From JBDRKN01 sp043813955 (GTDB lineage Bacteria; Patescibacteriota; Patescibacteriia; Patescibacteriales; Patescibacteriaceae), in NCBI GenBank assembly GCA_043813955.1, contig JBDRKN010000045.1, positions 1 to 10,920 on the forward strand: 10,920 nucleotides of DNA. The letters run 5' to 3'. Numbering within the stretch: the first letter of the stretch is position 1; each line of letters opens with the position of its first letter. Position numbers and translations under genes: made by a program. The notes below the pieces were generated by a model. It did not search any database and was not told the DNA's origin. It saw only the letters and a program-made list of their open reading frames with translations. Below, piece after piece: positions 1-5,169 of the stretch.

Positions 1-838
1 AATATACAGCTGATTTTCCTTTTTCCTTGACCAGACTGTATTCTGATATATTTGAATCAGATGATTCTCCTGTTTTCACAGCAATAGGTTCTGTGCTATA
101 TCCCCATTGGTTATATAGCTTAACATATACCATATCCCCAGATGGAAGAGAAAATATCTTATTGGGATCATATTTTTCTAAACTTATTTTAGAAAAATCA
201 GTATTCTTGGAAATAGCTATGTATTTAACATCAGAGCCTGCGTTCAAAGTTAGATTTCCAGTTCCCTGGCTTGTCGCTACAACCTGAGGATTCCAGCCCA
301 TGCTTGGAGCTGTTGGAGATATAAATGATATGCTTGATGCAGAAGAGCCTCCTCTTGAGGGGCTAGGCAGATAATCTGTGCTTACTTTGTAATCCACAGT
401 AGAACAAGAGCTGGTTGTGGAACAATTAAACACTATCCACCCTATATTCTCTCCCCATGCATATCCTGAGAAATCTCCGCTAGAATCAATAGTCACGCCT
501 CCTCCTGTGGGATTAAAATCTATCCAACCTGTGTTTTCTGTCCAGGCATGTCCAGATAGATTTCCTGAGCCGTCATTGACAACTCCTGAGGTAGCCGGGG
601 CTAAATGAATCCAGCCGGTTGTCTCGCTCCAGGCATATCCTGTTAAACCCGTATCTGTTACATGAACATTGCCATAGCTGGAGCCAAAATCTATCCACCC
701 TATATTCTCGCTCCAGGCATGCTTGTTGCTAGAATTAATAGTTCCGTCTGTAATAGAGGCTGAAACATAATTTGCTGACAAAACAAAAATAGTTATTATT
801 AATGTAAAAATGAGTTTTGATAAAAATCTCTTTATCAT
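1..838 (-). CDS. Secreted/surface protein with tryptophan-rich AWSENIGWI repeats (3' end outside window)
   Basis: The frame is open from an ATG at 836-838 to the left edge, giving 279 codons without a stop, so the C-terminus is missing. Residues 1-27 form a Sec-type signal peptide: basic MIKR start, hydrophobic stretch, likely cleavage after VSA (27). Four repeats follow at W42, W70, W99 and W128, spaced 28, 29 and 29 residues: AWSENIGWIDF, AWSETTGWIHL, AWTENTGWIDF, AWGENIGWIVF. A Ser/Pro-rich linker (about residues 140-180) leads to a Gly/Asn/Ser-rich region that may be beta-structured. Repeats of this kind are, to my knowledge, common in exported Patescibacteria proteins, but no function is established. 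The product should be exported and be a wall, pilus-associated or adhesin-like protein; that role is inference. Its promoter and leader closely match those of the DUF1566 gene upstream. No Shine-Dalgarno site is visible. Confidence 0.8.
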   Translation of the reverse strand, partial: MIKRFLSKLIFTLIITIFVLSANYVSASITDGTINSSNKHAWSENIGWIDFGSSYGNVHVTDTGLTGYAWSETTGWIHLAPATSGVVNDGSGNLSGHAWTENTGWIDFNPTGGGVTIDSSGDFSGYAWGENIGWIVFNCSTTSSCSTVDYKVSTDYLPSPSRGGSSASSISFISPTAPSMGWNPQVVATSQGTGNLTLNAGSDVKYIAISKNTDFSKISLEKYDPNKIFSLPSGDMVYVKLYNQWGYSTEPIAVKTGESSDSNISEYSLVKEKGKSAVY

Positions 839-881
839 ATTTGTTATATTAATAATTATGAATTTAGCTTATTGCGGCTGT

Positions 882-910
882 GTTGTAGCATGGCTTGGGT
901 TCAAACGCAA
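882..910 (-). promoter_or_regulatory. Predicted promoter of the tryptophan-repeat surface protein gene
   Basis: On the minus strand there is a -35 TTGCGT (905-910), a 17-nt spacer and a -10 TACAAC (882-887) preceded by TGC (extended -10). The -10 is weak on its own. However, positions 841-910 align without gaps to the better promoter and leader at 2575-2644. The spacer length and the TTGC and TGC elements are conserved between them. The start of transcription would be near 875, giving a leader of about 37 nt. Confidence 0.5.
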
Positions 911-943
911 AATAATTGGTATTGTTAATAAATGATTAGATGG

Positions 944-1097
944 CTAGCGGACGCAGCGGACTGGATATGTACTAGTCTTATCAGCGGTGAAGTTAGCGCC
1001 GACCCCAGTAGAGAGACCATTAGCGTGGATCGTAACGTCGATGCGAGAAGTTGACGTCCAGAGATAGCCACCGCTACCCGTACTAGTCCAGTCTAAG
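944..1097 (-). other. Candidate DGR variable region at the 3' end of the DUF1566 gene
   Basis: This covers residues ~491-540, at the very C-terminus of a C-type-lectin-like domain, where variable regions of diversity-generating retroelements sit. Base composition changes abruptly. By my hand count the stretch 1021-1080 is about 55% G+C and poor in A on the coding strand, against an AT-rich surrounding gene. Third codon positions are nearly all C or T with very few A. First and second positions look scrambled, as expected if template AAC/AAT codons were replaced through A-to-N mutagenesis. The segment ends in a GC-rich stretch (tccgctgcgtccgctag), where the initiation-of-mutagenic-homology site would lie. 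No template repeat or reverse transcriptase gene is in the window, so this is inference. Confidence 0.5.
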
Positions 1098-2566
1098 GCG
1101 CTGTTTTTATAAACATTATAGCAAGAACCGCCAGCTCCAGAGCATTCCCAGTCAAGCATAGTCAAACCCTCTAATACTGAAGGCAACCGCCAATCAGAGC
1201 TACCGCCCAAGGTTAAACCATTGCAATATGACATGGCATCTTCCCAATTTTTGGCTGCCTGGTCATATTTTTGCCATATTAGACCAGTATGGTTGTCAGT
1301 AACAGTATCATTAGCATTATCAGTATAGCTCTTGGCTGTTCCGTCATTATCAGCATCGTCATCAGCTGTGCCAAAAGAAGTGGTTTGGCCTGTATGGAGA
1401 GAAGGTACGAATAAAGTGCCTGTTACGCCAAATATAACTGTGCCTGAATTAATATTACCCGCAGCTAAATCAGTGTCTACTGTTTCTAAGGTAGTAGCTG
1501 CGTAATAGCCAGCGTTGACTGTGCTGTTGGCAGCTGAGAGTGTTTGGGTTCCTGTGCCAGTAATAGCTACGCCATCAACCCATGCTACTTGTCCGGTTTT
1601 CATTTCTCCAACCGCAACATTTCCAGAATCACTCATGCACCATCTGTTAGTTCCGTCTCCTAATCCGTCGTATGCTGTTGCTACTTTGTTGTCTGTGCCA
1701 TTGAATAATGCAGGGTCATTGCAGGCTAGATCTAATGTTCCTGCAACAGATGAACCGTCTACCCATGCTATTTTGCTATTAAACAGATCTCCTGCTATTG
1801 CTGTTCCTGTAGAAGTATTAACTACATTAGAATTGCCTGCTATTCCAAATATTGTTTTGGTAGATAATATATTGGCTGATGTTAAATCAGCATCTACTGA
1901 TGATAATGTAGTAGCTGCGTAGTTTCCTGCTGCTACTGTGTCATTGGCAGCTGAGAGTGTTTGGGTTGCAAGAGAGCCGGTTATTTCTACTCCGTCTACC
2001 CATGCTTTTTTTCCAGACAGCATTTCTCCTGCTACAGCGTCTCCTGTGTTAGTCATGCACCATCTGTTAGTTCCGTCTCCTAATCCATCATATGCAGTTG
2101 CTACTTTGTTGAGTGTTCCATTAAATGTAGGGTCATTGCAGGCTAAATCTAATGTTCCTGTATCCAGAGTCCAATCATTTGTTAAATTAGCTGTTTTAGC
2201 ATTAAATAGGTCTGCTACAGCTGCTGTGCCAGCTCCTTCAGGAGTAAGCGAACCAGCTATTCCTAGATATGAGGTGCCTAGTTTTACAGTATTAGCTACA
2301 ATTGTAGGAACAACATCATATATCTGGGTTAGTGTGTAAAATGAGGCTACTGGAGATGCAGAGGGCGTGAAAACATGGTTTGCCTCTGTAGCTGTGGCAT
2401 TTGTTGTTAATCTGGTATATATGTCTGTTAGAGTATAGCTGGTTGCTGCTGGAGAGGCTGAGGGGGTTAGAACTCCTGCTCTAACTATAATCTGGGTTAA
2501 TAATGATACTATTAATATAACTATGCAGAGCTTTAGAATATTAATTAGTGTTTTATTGGTTTTCAT
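944..2566 (-). CDS. Secreted repeat protein with C-terminal DUF1566 (C-type-lectin-like) domain
   Basis: This is a 540-residue exported protein. Residues 1-30 are a signal peptide or N-terminal anchor (basic MKTNK, then a hydrophobic run to about 28). Residues 34-50 and 67-83 are a duplicated TPSASP...YTLTxIY motif. Residues ~113-246 and ~254-383 are two homologous units (140 residues apart), each with ACNDP, a shared YDGLGDGTNRWCM block, AWVDGxxITG and QTLSAAN. Residues ~425-540 fit the DUF1566/Lcl_C domain: GLIWQK, a WEDAMSYCNGL block, DWRLPS and the terminal YPVRCVR, with cysteines 449, 475, 482 and 538. DUF1566 domains adopt a C-type-lectin-like fold and occur in adhesins and in diversity-generating retroelement targets. 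The likely role is surface ligand binding (inference). The last ~50 codons differ sharply in base composition and are listed separately. The ATG at 2564-2566 has no Shine-Dalgarno site. Confidence 0.85.
   Translation of the reverse strand: MKTNKTLINILKLCIVILIVSLLTQIIVRAGVLTPSASPAATSYTLTDIYTRLTTNATATEANHVFTPSASPVASFYTLTQIYDVVPTIVANTVKLGTSYLGIAGSLTPEGAGTAAVADLFNAKTANLTNDWTLDTGTLDLACNDPTFNGTLNKVATAYDGLGDGTNRWCMTNTGDAVAGEMLSGKKAWVDGVEITGSLATQTLSAANDTVAAGNYAATTLSSVDADLTSANILSTKTIFGIAGNSNVVNTSTGTAIAGDLFNSKIAWVDGSSVAGTLDLACNDPALFNGTDNKVATAYDGLGDGTNRWCMSDSGNVAVGEMKTGQVAWVDGVAITGTGTQTLSAANSTVNAGYYAATTLETVDTDLAAGNINSGTVIFGVTGTLFVPSLHTGQTTSFGTADDDADNDGTAKSYTDNANDTVTDNHTGLIWQKYDQAAKNWEDAMSYCNGLTLGGSSDWRLPSVLEGLTMLDWECSGAGGSCYNVYKNSALDWTSTGSGGYLWTSTSRIDVTIHANGLSTGVGANFTADKTSTYPVRCVR
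1418..2230 (-). repeat. Two tandem ~420-bp coding repeats inside the DUF1566 gene
   Basis: The two copies correspond to residues ~113-246 (about 1829-2230) and ~254-383 (about 1418-1807), offset by 417-420 bp. They stay nearly identical at DNA level in places. For example, the plus-strand segment starting tcatgcaccatctgttag occurs at about 1633 and again at about 2053, and ttggcagctgagagtgtttg occurs at 1527 and 1944. A 3-bp indel separates the copies. The pattern indicates recent internal duplication of a module, with likely potential for copy-number change. Confidence 0.85.
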
Positions 2567-2574
2567 ATTGTTAT

Positions 2575-2644
2575 TTATTATATTAATAATTATGAGCTTT
2601 GCTCATTGTGGTTGTATTATAGCATTATAAAAATGAGAGGGCAA
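2575..2644 (-). promoter_or_regulatory. Promoter and leader of the DUF1566 gene
   Basis: On the minus strand there is a -35 TTGCCC (2639-2644), a 17-nt spacer and a perfect -10 TATAAT (2616-2621) with an extended TGC just upstream. Transcription should begin near 2609. The leader of about 43 nt begins with a small perfect hairpin (arms 2592-2597 and 2601-2606, 3-nt loop). The whole block aligns without gaps to 841-910 upstream of the other surface protein gene. Identity is 42 of 51 over 2575-2625, although both stretches are non-coding. Confidence 0.75.
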
Positions 2645-2663
2645 GAAAAATTAAAAACAAGTT

Positions 2664-3239
2664 TCATAATTTAAGACAGCTTAATATTAAATTATCCAAT
2701 TTTTTATAATTAAACTTATTTAAATATTTTTTTAATTTAGGTTTGTTTAATATTTTTAGATTCATCTCTTCTGGATCAAATTTAGCATATCCATTGAGTG
2801 ATAAGTAAGCTAAGTCTAAAAAAGCTTTTTCTGTTTCAGCAATTAAAATATTATCTTCTCTTTTATAGCCCCAGAATAATCTAGGTTTTAAATGATGATA
2901 GATAATAATATTTTTGTTAATTATTACTTTTTTGCTTCTTTTGTTCGTAGCTAATGTTAAATGGTATGGCTTTTGGCTCAAAATATTATTTTTAGCCAAG
3001 ACCCACTCAAAAGATAAATAACTTGGCTGATATATTTCAATAGATAATTTCTCCAAGTCTAATTTAGAAATATCATGGGCGTATAAGCTATTGCCTAATT
3101 TTATTAATTCATTATTTTTTACTAATCTATTAACAGCTACTTTTAAACTGGCCTTGCTTAAATTACTAATCTTTTTCAAATCATTTAAGGAAAAATAATC
3201 TTTTGGAATAGTTTTAATTTTTTTGATTAATTTTGTCAT
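2664..3239 (-). CDS. Lone AbiEi-like antitoxin/transcriptional regulator
   Basis: From the ATG at 3237-3239 this is 191 residues. A TTG at 3249-3251 would add four residues. The N-terminal ~55 residues are a winged-helix-like domain (FSLNDLKKISNLSKASLKVA). The rest resembles the AbiEi C-terminal domain: a YQPSYLSFEWVL block, a beta-rich middle, FWGY and an AETEKAFLDLAYL helix. The same landmarks occur in the neighbouring 208-residue antitoxin (YQPSYISLEKAL, FTGY, AEPEKALADYLYF), so the two are paralogues. In AbiE systems the AbiEi protein represses its own promoter and counteracts the AbiEii nucleotidyltransferase. No AbiEii gene adjoins this one: the next gene downstream is the DUF1566 surface protein. 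It may be an orphan antitoxin, an anti-addiction gene, or simply a repressor. A palindrome lies across its predicted promoter. It ends with TGA. Confidence 0.75.
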   Translation of the reverse strand: MTKLIKKIKTIPKDYFSLNDLKKISNLSKASLKVAVNRLVKNNELIKLGNSLYAHDISKLDLEKLSIEIYQPSYLSFEWVLAKNNILSQKPYHLTLATNKRSKKVIINKNIIIYHHLKPRLFWGYKREDNILIAETEKAFLDLAYLSLNGYAKFDPEEMNLKILNKPKLKKYLNKFNYKKLDNLILSCLKL

Positions 3240-3284
3240 ATAGCTGATCAATTACAGGATAATATTTTTTATTTGCTAACTATT

Positions 3285-3332
3285 TAATAATACAATAAAG
3301 TTAACATTTTTGTTAACTTTATTGTATCATTA
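3285..3332 (-). promoter_or_regulatory. Promoter and palindromic operator of the lone AbiEi-like gene
   Basis: A perfect 17-bp inverted repeat (arms 3290-3306 and 3311-3327, TTTT loop on the plus strand) extends by four more pairs to 3285 and 3332 after one mismatch. The predicted minus-strand promoter lies inside it: -35 TTAACA (3311-3316), 18-nt spacer, -10 TATTAT (3287-3292). The start of transcription would be near 3280, about 40 nt before the ATG. A palindrome covering -10 to -35 is the usual layout of an autorepressor operator. It is unlikely to be a terminator because no T-run follows on either strand. The promoter match is moderate. Confidence 0.6.
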
Positions 3333-3357
3333 AAATTTAAAAAAACAAACGAAAAAC

Positions 3358-3389
3358 AAAAAAAATTTAGCCAAGCTAAACCGTTTAGC
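3358..3389 (-). terminator. Rho-independent terminator of the AbiE toxin-antitoxin operon
   Basis: On the minus strand, TTTAGC-TTG-GCTAAA (3366-3380) is followed directly by eight T residues (3358-3365) and further T-rich sequence. It starts about 30 nt after the toxin stop codon. A third arm (3384-3389) can pair with 3375-3380 instead, so two mutually exclusive hairpins are possible. Confidence 0.7.
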
Positions 3390-3420
3390 AATAATTAAAT
3401 TCTAAAGATATAAGTCATGC

Positions 3421-4146
3421 TTAATCTTTATAACCTAAAATTTTCTGCTCTAATATATTTGTAAAATCTCTAAAATGCATAGCATGGCTAACAGGTAGAA
3501 ATTTTTTAAGCTCGTTTCGAAAATTTATTTTAGATTCTTTTAATAATTTAAGAGTTTTTTTTAAATTTGTTTTATCTTTTACCAGCGGATAGTTGCCTGA
3601 AAGCAAAAAGAAATAATCATAAAAATCCCGCGGTTTTTGCCGGGCAAAAAGCGCTGTTAGCTTTTCTTTAATAATATCCTCTATTGGCAGATGGACGATT
3701 GTATAGGCAGGAATATAATCGTTTTCTACCAAGATTCTTATTCCATTTAAATCTTTTTTATTTCTTAATGATACCTCAATTTGTATTCTGATTTTAATTC
3801 CATAAGCAGAGAAAGAAGCAATACCAAGATATCCTCCTGTTGTTTTTTTGCTCTCAATTATTTCCACATTAATACCTGTTTTTTCAATATTGGCAAGAGT
3901 GTCTGCAAATAAAGCTTCAACTTTTTTATAATCAATATTAAAGCCTGTGAAATCCAAATCTTCTGAAAACCGAGGGCTTTTTAAAATAATCCGGAGCGCT
4001 GTTCCTCCCTTAAAAAGCAATTTTTCTGAATTGGGATTTTGATACAAATATGACAAAAATAAATGTTGGCAGTATTCGCGCACAATGTTTTCTATGCTTG
4101 TTTGTTGAATTTTAGTAAATTTTTCGAGATTTTCTTTGTTCAACAT
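3421..4146 (-). CDS. abiEii: AbiEii-family nucleotidyltransferase toxin
   Basis: From the ATG at 4144-4146 the protein has 241 residues. A TTG at 4156-4158 would add four; residue numbers here use that longer form. AbiEii toxins (DUF1814/PF08843) are nucleotidyltransferase-fold proteins that arrest growth, and some give phage resistance by abortive infection. The signature is visible: KGGTALR (50-56) followed by RFSEDLDF (63-70), which supplies the GG...SxDxD metal and nucleotide site with D67 and D69. The family's later motifs also appear: EDIIKEKLTAL (160-170, K166) and RDFYDYFFLL (177-186). Nothing suggests loss of activity. The start overlaps the end of the antitoxin gene by 35 bp in another frame, so translation is probably coupled. 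No Shine-Dalgarno site is visible. A terminator follows at 3358-3389. Confidence 0.88.
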   Translation of the reverse strand: MLNKENLEKFTKIQQTSIENIVREYCQHLFLSYLYQNPNSEKLLFKGGTALRIILKSPRFSEDLDFTGFNIDYKKVEALFADTLANIEKTGINVEIIESKKTTGGYLGIASFSAYGIKIRIQIEVSLRNKKDLNGIRILVENDYIPAYTIVHLPIEDIIKEKLTALFARQKPRDFYDYFFLLSGNYPLVKDKTNLKKTLKLLKESKINFRNELKKFLPVSHAMHFRDFTNILEQKILGYKD

Positions 4147-4738
4147 AAATTTGTTCAATAAGCTTTAAAAGACTTGGCCGCTTAAAAAGTTTAACATATT
4201 GTAATAATTTTTTTTTGTTAATTTCTTTTAGGTTTAAGCGGTCATTTAAGGAAATCTTTTTAAGGGCTACAAAATAGAGATAATCAGCCAATGCTTTCTC
4301 TGGTTCAGCAAATAAAACCAAGCTATTCTCAAGCTGTATTGAATTATAGCCTGTAAAAGCACTTTTTTTAATTTTTTGATATGAAAAAGTTCCTATTGGG
4401 GTAACAAATTCACGAGTTGATTTAGGTGTTATTGAAGTGATTGTATAAACAACTTCTGGAATAATATTGTAATGAGATAATGCTTTTTCTAAAGAAATGT
4501 ATGATGGCTGATAAAGCTTATTGGCGATAAAATAAAGCAAAGGATTACTGTCTTTTAATATATAATAACCATTGCGAAGTTTAATAAACAAACCACTTTT
4601 TATATTGCGCCAAATAAAATTAGCAGCTGTTTTTTGAGAGACATTAAAAATATCTTTAAATTCACGCGGTGTAAAAACAAAGATTCCTAAAGATTTTAAC
4701 TTTTCTTCCACTTTTATACGATTTAATTTTTCTACCAT
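4112..4738 (-). CDS. abiEi: AbiEi-family antitoxin of the AbiE pair
   Basis: This is a 208-residue protein encoded just upstream of, and overlapping, the AbiEii toxin. That order (antitoxin first) is typical of AbiE loci. Residues ~1-65 form a winged helix-turn-helix (TPREFKDIFNVSQKTAANFI, then a strand pair ending GYYIL). Residues ~75-200 match the AbiEi C-terminal domain: YQPSYISLEKAL, an FTGY element and AEPEKALADYLYF. By family analogy the protein neutralises the toxin without stable complex formation (type IV) and represses the operon promoter. The start at 4736-4738 is ATG and lacks a clear Shine-Dalgarno site. Its promoter, with 9-bp direct repeats around it, lies at 4769-4797. Confidence 0.82.
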   Translation of the reverse strand: MVEKLNRIKVEEKLKSLGIFVFTPREFKDIFNVSQKTAANFIWRNIKSGLFIKLRNGYYILKDSNPLLYFIANKLYQPSYISLEKALSHYNIIPEVVYTITSITPKSTREFVTPIGTFSYQKIKKSAFTGYNSIQLENSLVLFAEPEKALADYLYFVALKKISLNDRLNLKEINKKKLLQYVKLFKRPSLLKLIEQIYVEQRKSRKIY

Positions 4739-4760
4739 ATTGTAGTAAAAATGAATTAGA

Positions 4761-4813
4761 TATTCTTAAGTATATATTGAATTTTTAAAAACGTCAAATA
4801 CAACTATTCTTAA
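4761..4813 (-). promoter_or_regulatory. AbiE operon promoter with flanking direct repeats
   Basis: On the minus strand there is a -35 TTGACG (4792-4797), exactly 17 nt, then a -10 TATACT (4769-4774). Start of transcription is expected near 4762. The plus-strand word tattcttaa occurs at 4761-4769, touching the -10, and again at 4805-4813, upstream of the -35. The copies are 44 bp apart, close to four helical turns. They are candidate binding sites for the AbiEi winged helix; that assignment is inference. Confidence 0.7.
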
Positions 4814-4840
4814 AATAACATTTTCCCCGTACTTTTTCTA

Positions 4841-4866
4841 AAAAACAGCGGAATTCCACTGTTTTT
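4841..4866 (-). terminator. Rho-independent terminator of rpsU
   Basis: A near-perfect 26-bp palindrome starts four bases after the rpsU stop codon. Arms aaaaacag (4841-4848) and ctgttttt (4859-4866) enclose ggaattcc with one mismatched pair. On the minus strand the 3' arm runs into TTTTTT; the 5' A-run would let it also work on the opposite strand. Confidence 0.85.
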
Positions 4867-4870
4867 CTAT

Positions 4871-5104
4871 TTACCACTTCCTGGTAGTCTCTTCTAGTTT
4901 TCCGATTTTTCTTAAATATTCACTCTTTTTCTTAAGCTTTAAACCAACTAAAGCGCTATTTTTAATCTGTCTTTCATTAGGCTCTGGCTGGCGATAGCGT
5001 CCGTGCCTAGCTTGAATTAACTTCTTGCTTTGCTGCAAGCGTTTGTTAAAACGCCTTAGAAAGCTTTCAAAACTCTCGCCTTTCTTGCGTTTGAATTGTA
5101 CCAT
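4871..5104 (-). CDS. rpsU: 30S ribosomal protein S21
   Basis: This is a 77-residue basic protein of the small ribosomal subunit, which sits near the 3' end of 16S rRNA and the mRNA exit. The S21 signature is clear at KKGESFESFLRRFNKRLQQS (7-26), with the usual arginine/lysine-rich helices after it. The length fits the longer members of the family (roughly 58-77 residues). It has the only convincing Shine-Dalgarno site among the genes here: AGGTG (complement of 5110-5114) five nt before the ATG at 5102-5104. It lies 39 nt downstream of hisS but has its own near-consensus promoter (5141-5169) and a terminator at 4841-4866, so it is probably transcribed largely alone, with possible readthrough from hisS. 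Confidence 0.93.
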   Translation of the reverse strand: MVQFKRKKGESFESFLRRFNKRLQQSKKLIQARHGRYRQPEPNERQIKNSALVGLKLKKKSEYLRKIGKLEETTRKW

Positions 5105-5140
5105 TTAGACACCTGACCTTTCTAGATATTTATTAAAATA

Positions 5141-5169
5141 ATTTTAACTAATATTAAGCCTTTTGTCAA
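5141..5169 (-). promoter_or_regulatory. rpsU promoter inside the 3' end of hisS
   Basis: On the minus strand there is a perfect -35 TTGACA (5164-5169), a 17-nt spacer and a -10 TAAAAT (5141-5146), five of six to consensus. The -35 lies in hisS coding sequence and the -10 overlaps its stop codon. The start of transcription near 5134 would leave a leader of about 30 nt that contains the AGGTG ribosome binding site. Confidence 0.8.

Noticed and set aside
1..20. A 19-of-20 match between positions 1-20 and 8521-8540.
   Set aside because: The two stretches are read in different frames in two unrelated proteins and the similarity stops at once, so it is probably chance in AT-rich sequence.
27..608. 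Plus-strand open frames 27-287 and 417-608.
   Set aside because: They lie opposite the minus-strand surface protein, which has a signal peptide, regular repeats and an open frame to the window edge.
1418..2230. The regular repeats in the surface gene, considered as a CRISPR array.
   Set aside because: The units are about 420 bp, in frame and coding, with no short repeat and spacer structure and no cas genes.
1515..2339. Two long plus-strand open frames (1515-1922 and 1938-2339) opposite the DUF1566 gene.
   Set aside because: They are antisense shadows of the tandem repeats, have no promoter or recognisable protein features, and the minus-strand frame has a signal peptide and a known domain.
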